Below are positions 1 to 10,911 of a stretch of 64,000 nucleotides of DNA, one piece after another. The position numbers were made by a program, and so were the translations under genes. Numbering within the stretch: the first letter of the stretch is position 1; every line of letters starts with the position of its first letter. The stretch spans positions 5,084,001 to 5,148,000 of the forward strand of contig JAJTUQ010000005.1 in NCBI GenBank assembly GCA_021399445.1, read 5' to 3'. A model generated the notes under the pieces. It was not told where the DNA came from and ran no database searches. It was given only the letters and a program-made list of their open reading frames with translations. The DNA is from Xylogone sp. PMI_703 (lineage: Eukaryota; Ascomycota; Leotiomycetes).

Positions 1-1
1 C

Positions 2-271
2 GCCTGCAAAGGCCAGGGCTGCTCAGACGTGCATCTCTCGGGATTTCATGCTTCGTGGTCTGGGGAAGGGATCTCGCTGGGTGGATCGAATCCGGGAGTA
101 TGGTTCTGCCCTGCTGCAGAGATGATGTACGTGAGTGCGAACGGACTGTTTTTCATATCGAGATTTGAGAGAACTGACAATAATCGTCTAGTTGTCGTAC
201 ATCTACAAGTACTACTGCATAAAAGATGCTCATTATTGAACCAACCATGCGCTCCGGACATACCTCCGTAA
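2..271 (+). CDS. Possible 3' end of a gene entering from the left (unrecognised)
   Basis: An open frame runs in from the left edge without a start and ends at a stop at 269-271. The first 40 codons look protein-like: Cys residues, Gly/Ser/Trp-rich text with SGFHASWSGEGISLGG and GVWFC. After a GTGAGT at about 130 the text looks less like coding sequence, so the true last exon may end there. I do not recognise the family. It could be a chance open frame. Confidence 0.2.
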   Translation, partial: ACKGQGCSDVHLSGFHASWSGEGISLGGSNPGVWFCPAAEMMYVSANGLFFISRFERTDNNRLVVVHLQVLLHKRCSLLNQPCAPDIPP

Positions 272-1402
272 CAAAGTTTGCACTGTTTGACACTTGTCAT
301 GTCATAGCCAACCAGCTGGTTCTGCTATATGCACAAAGTTGGGATGAGGTACATTAGTACGTCTGGTAGAGTGGTGATGAGAGGCCGATCAGAGGTGATA
401 ACTGGTGATGAGTGGTGGTGAGTCGCTGGGGAGCTGGTAGGGAGCTGGGAGGCGAGCCAACAATGGGATGAGTGCCCTGCGACCACTGCGACCACGGTGA
501 CCTCCTAGGCGACCGAGGGGTTGCATTTGACTCTTTTCCAGCAATAATGGGGTTGCATTGTGCGTTCTTCAGCTCTTCCCAGCAAACCAGCCGCTGGATT
601 CTCCCATGTCCGGTGCTGTAGAAAAACCCCGCTGTTGCTGTACGTGCCACAACGATCCATCACCGCGGTACCAGGAGTCACATCCTTCATTCAACAGCCG
701 TCTGCAACACACACAGCACATAATACGGTGTTTGCACTATTAAAGTCCAGGCAAGATCCCCCTCGATCACCTAATGAATTGACATCGCAATGGGTCATAG
801 TATCTACCTTTACAGCCCAAGATCCCCCGGATTCCAGGCTCGCACGGCCTGGACAACCCGCCCCCAAAACGCGCCCCGAACGCGCCCAAAACCGCCTTTC
901 CCCGGACAAACTCTTGTGCGCCAACACCGCAATGGCGCTGGGCATTGTCTTTGCGCGAAACTTACCGTCCTCAACCAAGTTTCCTTCACCTCCTCTCTCC
1001 CTAAGCAGCTAATTAGTTCCCTCAATCCAATCTCCACGGGCTCCACCACCGCTTCAAGTCACCAGCGCCGCCATCAAAACCGTTCATGCCATTCCCGTGG
1101 TAAAACCCGGCTCGAGCCGTCCTGGGATGCAGCTTGAGAGGCTGCGCGGAACCCACCTGCCGTTGTCCGGAACTGGGGTTGCACGTCAGCAGTCAAATCC
1201 GTACGGACAAGTCCTACCGGCATCTGGACTCGAGTGACCCCGGGGCCGTGGTTTAAGGAGCACGCCTGGCACCCCTTCGCGGCCCTTCCTGCCCATTGAC
1301 TCCATCCAGCTTCTCTTCCCGTTGAGATCGCTGTGTTTGCGCGAGAGACCCTCGAAGCAAATCCCCATACTCGATCCGTGATCCCGATCCACTGTATATA
1401 CA
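272..1402. other. Intergenic, upstream of the MFS gene
   Basis: No convincing gene. Overlapping open frames on both strands are short, lack protein-like composition and look like chance frames in moderately GC-rich DNA. The right end should hold the promoter and 5' leader of the permease. A TATA-like TGTATATAC lies immediately before its ATG, too close to act as a conventional TATA box. Confidence 0.4.
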
Positions 1403-3035
1403 ATGGCCACGATCGATGACGAGAAGGTCACGCCTATGGGTGTCGTCGAGCCCTCCGTGAGCGAGGACGATAAGAGAGCTCTGTCCGATGGGGACTATGC
1501 CGGAGCCCATGCAAAGACGGACGAGAGGGAGATTGCCCTGGTGCGCAAGCTGGATATGAGGATCATGCCAGCTCTGTTCGCCCTATACTTTTTGTAAGAA
1601 TCACCGTGATAAACCAATTCTGTCGTCTCATTGTCGGGTGTGGCGTATCAATTGACTAACATGACCTTGTGGATCATCAGGAACAAGCTAGATCAGAATG
1701 CGATTGCAAATGCCAAGTTGAACGGGCTTCAGAAGGATTTGAAGTTGAAGGGCACCGAATACAACACATGTATCAGTATTCTCTATGTGGGGTGAGAACT
1801 GTAACCAATCTCATAGCATCATCACCATCATGACCCATCCGTTCATGTACTAGGAATCATCATTCTGACCAGTAAATTCCAACAGATATCTGTTCATGCA
1901 GATTCCCTCCAACATGCTCCTGTCTTCGAGGAAGGTCCGCCCATCCATTTACCTGACCATCACCACCATGCTCTGGGCCATCGTTGCCGCCTCAGAAGCC
2001 GCCGTCAAGGACTACAAGGGCCTCGCATTGGTCCGATTCTTCCTCGGAGCCGTCGAGGCTCCATTCTATCCCGGTGCCGTCTACCTGCTCTCCATCTTCT
2101 ACACCCGAAAGGAGATTGCTACTCGTGTGTCTATCCTCTACGCTGGTAACATCGTTGCCATTGCATTTGCTGGACTCATCGCCGCAGCCGTGTTCTCGAC
2201 CTTGGATGGCACCCACGGCATCAAGGGTTGGCGATGGCTGTTCATCATCGAGGGAGCCGCCACCTTCGGAGTAGCCATCATCTGCCTGTTCCTTCTTCCC
2301 GACTACCCGCTCACGACGAAATGGTTGACCGAGGAGGAACGACAGCTCGCTCACGAACGCCTTGAGCGTGACACTGTAGGCCTGGAACCCAGCAAAGGTG
2401 TTCGTGCTGGATTCCTCCAGGCTATTCGGGATCCCAAGATCTACGTCTTCATGATCATGCAGAACATGCACCTCAACGCCACCTCCTTCAACCAGTTTTT
2501 CCCAACCGTGGTCAGCGCTCTGGGATACAGCTCGACTATCACCCTCCTCCTCACCTCCCCTCCCAGCGTCTTCGCCTGCCTCTTCGGCTTCGCAATCGGT
2601 ATCTCCTCGGGCAAGTTCAATGAACGAACCTGGCACATCACCATCTGCATGGGGTTGGCAACAGTTGGATTCATCATCTCCGCCACCACTCTCAATATCG
2701 CCGCTCGATACATCTCCTGCTTCATCTTTGCCGGTGGCGTCTATTCTGTCAATGCCGTCATCCTAGGCTGGATCGCCGCGACTCTGGGCCAGACACCCGA
2801 GAAGAAAGCCGTATCGCTGTCCATCGTCAATGTCGTCTCCATGGCCTCCTTCATCTACACGCCCTACATGTACCCGGACTGGGATGCCCCCAAGTTCGAG
2901 ATCGCCATGTCATGCAACGCCGCATTCTCGGTCACGTCGATTATCTGCGCGTGGGTGATGCGGTTCTGGCTACAGCGCACGAATAGGAAGTTGAAGGATA
3001 AGGATCCTTACAATAGCTTGTTCTTTGCTTACTGA
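1403..3035 (+). CDS. MFS anion:cation symporter, Dal5/allantoate permease family
   Basis: Three exons, 1403-1593, 1681-1791 and 1886-3035, joined at GTAAGA...CAG and GTGAGA...CAG, give 483 aa with closed phases. The protein has the 12-TM major facilitator layout. The first membrane segment carries LNKLDQNAIANAKLNGL, and YLFMQIPSNM follows in segment 2; both are signatures of the fungal Dal5/TNA1 branch (allantoate, nicotinate, other organic anions). The Lys/Asp/Glu-rich N-terminus (about 60 residues) is cytosolic. The second intron lies within codon GGA of the YVGYLF stretch, which fixes the splice choice. Proton-coupled uptake of a carboxylate at the plasma membrane is the family role; the substrate cannot be told from the sequence. 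No metabolic partner genes are adjacent. Confidence 0.9.
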
Positions 3036-6000
3036 GTTTGTTGATTTTTGTTCTAATGTCGTTTTGCATAATATTGTCTGGCGGAGTTTATGTATATCTG
3101 TCACTCTCATCGACCGAGACGAAAAGGTGTGAATTCATGATATGGATTGTTTCTGGATGAAAGGAGATGCACGTATCGCGGCTTTTGGAGGGTGAATGGA
3201 GTAAGTTATCTTGGGATTAGCATTAGATCGACTGAATCGTATTCTATCTTTCTGGCTTTAGGCTTGTAGCATCTTAATTCAAGCCCCTCGAACGGATGAT
3301 CCATCATTGCTGTCTGTTGCCATCTTCTGATGACTCTCGTTTGTTGTGTTGTGAATGTGCACTGCCTTAAGTATGGTACCATGTACGACGCATCCATATA
3401 TACATCGGTTCGGAACGGTACTCTACTTTGAATGTCGGCGCCCGATATTATTTCTGGATTAGACGCTTAATACAGATCCATCACAGTCACACTAGATTCA
3501 GCCTGAACAGTTTGTAGAACAAATCAGGATATCACAGATTCTTTGAATCGAGAAACGAATTAAGTGACTTGGTGTTGTCGTGTTGTCTTTTATTCCGCTT
3601 TTGCTATCCTCTACCAGTACGAAGGGCTTTCCCTGGCTTCAAGGTCGATACAGTTGGCCTCGAGGGAATTGTTTTTAATGTTTGCCTTTAGTGAAAATAA
3701 AGCTAATCATGGATCTTTCGTTACAGAGTATCTGGACCAATCTTCGCGACGATATTCAGTACTAGAATTTGGGAACTTTCGAATTACAATTCAAACTCAA
3801 ATTGACACTATCACAAAGTCTAACGATACTCTCCCTCAAAGAATATTAGAGTCATCTACATATTGCAACGCTCTGACAATACCTCACCATCACTTGTCAC
3901 AGTCGCGACATAGCCTTTCGGTGGCCTAGAACCTCCAAAATAATTCCACGCACCGTTACATTGGAACTGCGCCGCAGGGTCGTACCGAGCTGTTGAAAAA
4001 AAGGAAAATGAGAAAGAGACAATTACTGAGGGGTGAAACTACAGCAACGGTAAATAACGAAAAACCAACAAAAAACGCCCAGTGTTACTTTACTTATACT
4101 GGAATTGGAAAGTAAGAAAGAACTTGGCTTTTCGGGCTTTCGTGGCTTTCGTGTCCGATTTTGCTCGTGGCTAATAGTGTACCCCGAAAGTGGTTGATGG
4201 AGATTTTACTCTTGGCTTCATGGAAATTGGGTAAAACCCTATTTCTTACCTCTCATGATTCTGGTACAGAGAAAGTAACGAAAGGAGAAAAGGGTCGGAG
4301 TAGGATTGGCCAAGCTGTTGTGAAACCAGAAAGAGCAGGAATAGAGGACACCGAGTAACCGGATGCTACTTTGCTGTTCCAGGACACCGTATCGCATCGC
4401 ATCGCATCGCATCGCGTGACGGACAGACCGTTGGAAACCGAGGTGTCTGTGTACCTGTACGCTTCTGTCCCCTCATGGTATACTGTACGTTGGAAAGGAC
4501 CGATAGGATAGGTGACGTGAGTCGGCGTCAAGGCCTTGATTGGGACGATCACCAGTAATCAGTATCAGCGGTCTAGAAGAATCAAGTATTTGTAATGATG
4601 ATGGACGGGTCGGGTATGGATGTCGCTGCTGCTACTGCGCTGGATGTGTGTGTTGCGCTATAGTCGCAGGCAGATATAGTACAGCACCTCAACCATAGAA
4701 GCAGTTGGAATGCGGGACTCCTGAGATTTGCGATGCGTGCTTGCGTGGCTGGAAAGCATTGATCATGCTGGATATGGCAATGCGAGATGCCTCGAAGTCA
4801 TGTCCATGCGCTTACGAGCGGGAACTCCCTTGCGGGTGAATGCATCACTTGGCTGATCATTGATATGTCAACTGGAGCAATTTTTGGAGCGCAGATGGTA
4901 ACTGGATGTGGTGAAATCAAACGGCAGCTGCAAACTGAAGCTGCAAATCGATTCCAATCCAGATATTTGGCCGAAGAAACTTGTCAGTTTGGTCGAGTCA
5001 TGAACCGTACCTTTGCGTACAGAAACAGCGGGTTCCTGAGAGATCCAAAGACACAATCGCATTGGTGGCCTCCATCTCTCTCATCCCTTTTGAACTCATC
5101 CTAAGGCGCCACCGATCGGTCAACCCGGCTGGATTCAGTTTCAGGACAACGGGGATCTGGATCTTATCGCTCAATAGAACTAACAAGCCACTCGGAAGTA
5201 TCAAGACCTTCCAGAAGCATATGACACATTTGATTCGAGATCCGGGAGTCTCACTTCAATCTCCGATCTTAAGCCAGGTTCTCATCTCCCCACATGGCCG
5301 GAGAACCCTTGAACGCTCCAAAAACTTCATCTCGGAAACTATTTCGGGCCTCGTCCACCGCACAGGACAATTGGTGAAGAAAGCCGCTATGATTAAGGTC
5401 TCAAGCCATCAAGCCACGAGCCGTATCCGTCGTCGTGTCTTGGCTTGAAGCAAGAGACTTTCTGCTCGGTACCGGGGAGTTGGGAAGGACTGCATTTGAC
5501 TTGTCGCGGGAGGTGTCTCCGTTTCAGGGTCTTCAGCCGCTGCTGCTCTGCTTCCCCGGTGGTGTTGACGCCTAATCTGCGCCCTGTTTCTGCTGGCTGC
5601 CGGCGTGGTGGCGCTCTTGAGACGTGGTAGTGGTCGTGGCCATGGTGTCGAGCGGTTGCATATGGCCTGGCGGATCGATGATGTGATGTTGCTGCGAAGA
5701 TGTCGAGAGAGGAAGGTGCAAAGGTGTTGGAAAGGAAGCGATGAGTGTCATTGGGCAACAGAGGGACCGAGGGTCTGTTCATCTGGAGTTGGATACTGGG
5801 ATGCCTCCGCAATGTCCATATATAGGCAAAGATAGAGAAGAAGGGAAAGGCCTGCGACGGATCCAGCCGCGTCAACTGAAGCACCACGGCACGGAATAAC
5901 CCGCGCTCCTAGACTGGATCAACTCGATCAACCGCGCGCGCATTCCAGCTCACAGCACAGGATACGTCCCGTTATTGACTTGGCCATGTGAAAGCATCGT

Positions 6001-7540
6001 GATGAATACATCAAATGGTGAAATCTCACAACTGAGATATGGTTCTTCTTCCTCGCACAGATCTGGGTTTGGCCTGGATGATCCGCGGCCAATAGATCTA
6101 CACACCGGGCCCCGAGTGAAGAGGCTAGACAGGCTACCGCAGAGGGGTGGATTCAAGGTGAGCAACAGCGCAGCACTAACTGCTGCTGGAAGAGCGAGAA
6201 GAGCTAAAAGGCCTCGGCACCCCACAGCGCCAGCACGGTCCCGTCAGCAGCATCCAACGGTCGCGAAACAACCAACAAACAGGCAAAACCGATCTCTCCA
6301 CCAACACGCCGGGCACATCCAGTGCTGTGGACAATGACCACACGGTGGCAAGGCTGCTCCTTTCTGCTGTCTATGCTCGGAAACGAAACGGCCACGGCAA
6401 GCAGTCCGATTTGTCATGTGAGTGTATACAGTGATAACCAGCTGTTGAAATTGATAGACAGATCGCTGACAGCAAATACGGTATCACAGAACCCTTTAAA
6501 GAACAACAAGAGGTGCTTCGACAGGCCAACCCCGCCAAGCCTCATCATCCAGTAACCATGGGCTCTTGAAAGGGACAGATCTTCGGACTCGAACACTTGC
6601 GACAGCCAACCAGCAGCTGCAGATGCGCTGAAAGAGGCGTTGACAACACGAGGCAGGACCATCGCTGGACAGAGTTTAGGGGAAGGTCACAGCGTTGCAT
6701 TCGGCAACCCCCTGAGGGCCCTAGGAAGCACACGGCTTTAATGCCGCAGTGCCTCTTTGTCTGCGCATATGCAGTCAGCAATTAGGGTCCTCTAGGTGCC
6801 TCTTGGTTGCTCTTTCCAGTCCTCTCAAGGCCCTTCAAGGCGCTCAGGTCCCTCTCTGGGGGCGCCGGTGACTGGGCTGGTGGTGCCGGAAACCATGCTA
6901 GGGCCATGCCGCGAGCACCTTTCCTCGTGTCCCCCTTCTGCAGTCTTCGCACGCATTTTCTGACGCTTCTTCTTCACTGCGACCCCAGCATGCAACCATC
7001 GAATGTCAGTGCCCCAATCCCACTAGGGGCATCTGCCACCGTCCACCGTGGACAACCGCCAGACACCCATCGCAGGCACAGCGCAGCCAGGTGACGGCCA
7101 GTGAGCAGGTACAAAAACCAACCAGCGAGCCAGCCCGCTCCCGATCGCGCCGCTTCGACGAGGGAAAGAAAGAGGGGATCGAGGCATGATTAAATCCCCT
7201 TCGGGAGAAACATAAGTCCGGGGCGGGGAAGTTTTCGCAAAGAGCAACCGCAGCATACCACGAGTACACCATCAGGCCGTGATACCTTACCGGCAAACAT
7301 CATCTCACTCGAAGCAAGAGTGGGTTCAACTTGGCGCAAGACTACGACCCCATATTCCACCATTATTCCCGCTGTGCGTGCTCCAGCTCTTCTCTCACGG
7401 CAAACCAGGGCGCTTCCTTTTCCAGGGCCCCTTTTTTATTCCCGCACTAGCTGACGGGGAGGCTCATTTGTCCGCCGCCCCCAAGCCATGAGCCACTGAC
7501 TTTGGAGACGCCGGCCCCCTATGTCAGTGCTCAACATCAT
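3036..7540. other. 4.5-kb stretch without a recognisable gene
   Basis: Open frames here (for example around 4787-5104 and 5393-5887) are short, mostly lack good ATG contexts, and none resembles a known family or can be extended by splicing into one. A perfect pentanucleotide repeat lies at 4391-4415. The last kilobase is probably promoter and leader of the Zn2Cys6 gene. A non-coding RNA or a fast-evolving small gene cannot be excluded. Confidence 0.4.
4391..4415. repeat. Pentanucleotide microsatellite (ATCGC)x5
   Basis: Five perfect tandem copies of ATCGC followed by GTGAC. No coding frame of interest overlaps it. Confidence 0.95.
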
Positions 7541-8982
7541 ATGGTAAGATCACTAAACACACCGGCAGAGCTCGGTTTTCAGCCCCAATCATTCTCATTA
7601 GGGCCTTGGTTGGAGATAAGAAAGATAAACAAAACTTGGAGAAGAGAAAGCACAAAGAGGGAAAGCCCCAAGAAAAGAGAATTAACCTTAAACCTGATTA
7701 GAGCAATTGTGGAGTTCGTTTGGTTGACGCGGACTTTTCTTATCTTAGGAACAACTCAATCCCATAGCTTGCGAGCTCTGCCGTGCCAAAAAATGCAAAG
7801 TAAGTTTTTGATATCTTTTTTTTTTTTTACTTCTGAATTGTATTCCCTCACAATATTTTTATTTCTCTCCCCGCCGTCTGATCTTCACCTGTTCAAGTTA
7901 CATTGCATTACGTCCAGAAATGTTAACCACGGGATCTGCCTCCTTCTAGTGTGACCGTAGACTGTAGGTAGCGTTTCATTGCCCCAAGCAGAATATCACC
8001 CTCCATTCCAAAAAAAAAAAAAAATAAGACCATGTGTTCACGAATGATTCATCTCCGTCTAGGCCGCTATGCTCCCAATGCAGCTCGATTGGTGCTCTGT
8101 GTCAGTACCCGCAGAGCAATAAGAGGTGAGTATATATAAATTTCTCGTTCTGCATGATTCTTGCATCGCGGTGTTGAAAGAATTAACACTTTCGGGTGCT
8201 ATGACAGGGGAATCCCAGCAGGGTATATTTCCAGCTTAGAACAGCGATTACTGGAGACCGAGGTCGCATTGTTCGAGGCGTTGTCGGTCATCAATAATCC
8301 TCAGTATCGAAACGATGAGACGCACACGGAGTCGAGCCTCGCTGGCGTGCTGTCCGACCAGAGCACGCGACAGTCCAAGGAAGCCAAGATTGAAGAATGG
8401 AAACGGCTGCCATTGAGGACCTCGGCGCAGCGGCAGACCTGGTGGCGGGACCGCGTCGCGATATCCAAAGGTCGAGGTCGAGATAAAGACAGTAGCAACA
8501 GCTCCGGAATGGAACCATCAACGTCGCCCGCAACTACCGAGAATCACTGGAGCGGGCCCTCACCAGGCAGCGGACAGCAAGGCAGTGCTACGACACCTGA
8601 CCAGCAGCATCTTCACCATCAGCAGCACCACGAGGATGCGGATTACCGCCAGATGAGCCCCAATATGTACGGGGTGGTGATGAGTGGTGGATCGGAGAGC
8701 ATGCATCGGCCCGGCACGCAGGAGTCGCCATCACGGCATGCGATGGCAGGTGGCGGCGAAGGGTGGGAGCAGGCGTCGATGCCATGGCATCCAGGCGAAG
8801 GTCATCCTGGAGGAAGGATAGGAGCAGCAGTAGTAGATGGGGATACCGATATGGAGGGAGGATTCAGCAGTCACCGGGAGAACAGCGGCAGTGGGAGGAG
8901 TGGCAGCGGGGACAGCGGGGCAGGACGATATACGGGCGCAGGGCAGGATAAAAAGTCGATGCAATTGCGAAAGTACTTTTAA
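7541..8982 (+). CDS. Zn2Cys6 transcription factor with a 14-nt micro-exon
   Basis: Proposed exons: 7541-7543 (ATG only, followed directly by GTAAGA), 7749-7799, 7950-7963, 8063-8125 and 8208-8982, giving about 301 aa. The zinc cluster is at residues 9-36: C9-EL-C12-RAKKCK-C19-DRRLPL-C26-SQ-C29-SSIGAL-C36, exactly Gal4 spacing. C19 comes from the 14-nt exon, without which the phases do not close. A linker and short coiled coil (GYISSLEQRLLETEVALFEAL) follow, as in dimerising C6 factors. The remaining C-terminus is low complexity, rich in Ser/Gly/His/Gln; no fungal_trans middle domain is visible. It is therefore a short nuclear DNA-binding protein. The cluster exons are secure; the start exon is my inference from phase and position. 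Target genes are unknown. Confidence 0.75.
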
Positions 8983-10911
8983 GCATTTTTTTAATCATCC
9001 TTTTCTTCTCATTCTGTGTTGTGTATTGTTATTGACAAGGGAAAGAAAATTGTGGGCTTTCATGGTCACGGGGTGTAGTATGGGTTGTGGTACGGGTCGG
9101 CAGTACTGTGCTGTGCATTTGATAGTTTATGTACAGAAGGGACACTGGTAACTAGGGAAGAGTACAAAAAAGGGATGGATGGATGGGAATCTTGGGATAA
9201 GATAAAGAGCATATGGTTGCATAAATATTTACATATGAGATAATATGAGGTGAATCGTACTCTTTTATTTTCGCCTGCCTACATACAGTAGAGCGCAGTA
9301 CAGTAGTACAACCGCTGAGATGGGCCCAGAACAGAATAGCCTAAAAGACTGGCATACCCGTACCGTATCATATGCAGAATAATTACTGTGCTATTTTCTT
9401 CGTCTTTTTATTCTTCAAGAAGGCACTGTAAATACTGTAGCATGCGTGCTAGCCGCGAATTGCGCACTTCAAGTAAAATTCTTAGTGAGATTGCGCGAGA
9501 ACTTTGAAAACAGTTGCATTGAAAAAGTGAGGCGGTGACTCGGGGGAGGTGACATCGTGTTGTTGGTGTTGGTGCTGCCGAGGTGCATTTGCAGGTTAAA
9601 GCGCACTGTGCTGTAGCGCTGTAGTGTAGCACTGTAGCACTGTAGCACTGTAGGATTGTAGCGCACTGTGAACAGAGTAGCATTGTAGTCCGGTGCTGTA
9701 GGAAGGGGATGTACGTACGGAGCGATAGTGGAGAAGAGTCTGGACGGAGAGATGGAGAGATCAGCGAAGAAGTCTAGGAGAGAGCGAAAGTGAAACAAGT
9801 GAGATCAGAGAGAGACATGATGTTGAAGATGTGCTCTGTGCTGGTGCTCGGTGGTCTGGCCTGCGGTCTGGGTCTGGGTGATGCAGGGTGATTAATCATT
9901 GGTATGTTACCGCGGATGTACTGTGGAGGTACCGTGGATGTACCGGATGTGTGGATTTGTCATTGGCGAGGTACTTGGATGGGACTTCAAGCGGTACGAG
10001 GTACAATGCAGCCGAGAGCGAGAAGGAGAGGGAAGAGAATTGCGTGCAGATTAGCGCTCATCACGTGCATGGGTGCCCCGAACGCACGGATCTGCCAGCA
10101 GCCATTGAAGGTCAAGAGTCCCAGTGTTGGTTGTTGTTGGTTGTTGGTTGTTGTTTTTGCTTTTGCTTGTGCTTCTGTCTTGTGTCGGGGCAGAGAGATG
10201 AAAAGGGAAAGAGAAGAGACAGAGAAGAGACAAAAGGGTGGTGTAGTGTTGGTTTGCAAGGACAAGGACAAGCGCTGTAATAATACCCTACACGCCTAAT
10301 GACCCTCGATTCCCAGTTGCCGTAGCACAGAGCTTTCTGCACTTCATAATATTCCGTGATAATTAACCAACAAAGCACACATATACCCGTAATTAATATC
10401 TCACCCTCACCACGCTCAACCCCCAAGGCCCAAACCGCCCAAAACACACTCGGGCGCCTCGACGGGGAAGCCGGGTCTCCCTTTCCACTCCCATCTTAAG
10501 TGCTCCATGGCTGCCACCGCCGTGACTTGACGCTTTAACATCCTCTCTAGTTCCCTTTTCTTCCCCGCATTCGCACTAATCCATCAAATCATTCCTTCAA
10601 TTCATCAATCAATCCAAGTTAGTTGGTCGCTGGGCTTGGATTTCGCGATTCGGGGTTGCAAAGTTCTCGAACTTCACTTCACTTCACTTGCTTTCCTTCC
10701 TCTCCGTCGCTCTCATGATCTCTCTCTGAACGACATCTACGACCCTCAAACCTCCCTCGCCATCAGGGCACCGTGCCCGTCCTGTATTAATCACGGCTTG
10801 ACGGACAGGCGGACGGACAATAGACAAGTGAGAAGCAGGCAGGAAAGAAGAGAGATAGGAAGGCAGTGAGGTAGACAAAGAGAAAATCCGAAACACAGAA
10901 GAACCACCATC
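8983..10911. other. Intergenic, includes short-repeat tracts
   Basis: No convincing gene. It holds a GTAGCACT-type tandem tract at 9601-9700, GTTGGTTGTT-rich sequence near 10125-10165 and a CTTCA repeat near 10670-10690 just upstream of the next gene. Open frames across the tracts are repeat-driven. Confidence 0.4.
9601..9700. repeat. Degenerate octamer tandem repeat (GTAGCACT-type)
   Basis: Three perfect neighbouring copies of TAGCACTG, flanked by diverged copies such as GTAGCGCT and GTAGCGCACTGTG, form a tract of about 100 nt. It is non-coding. Confidence 0.75.

Noticed and set aside
81..92. tRNA T-loop-like GGATCGAATCC
   Set aside because: Lacks the TTC core of the T-loop, and no acceptor or anticodon stem can be drawn around it.
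1992..2636. 214-codon open frame on the minus strand
   Set aside because: Antisense to the MFS permease exon 3; acidic, Gly-rich shadow text.
5393..5887. 164-codon minus-strand frame
   Set aside because: Arg/His/Pro-rich, no recognisable domain, no supporting splice or homologous blocks; most likely chance.
5950..6225. Signal-peptide-like frame on the minus strand
   Set aside because: The frame starts at GTG, not ATG; the only in-frame Met is near the C-terminus, so no secreted protein can be supported.
7502..7954. 150-codon plus-strand frame overlapping the zinc-cluster gene
   Set aside because: Out of frame with the Zn2Cys6 codons and runs through the poly-T tract of intron 2; the zinc-cluster reading explains the region better.
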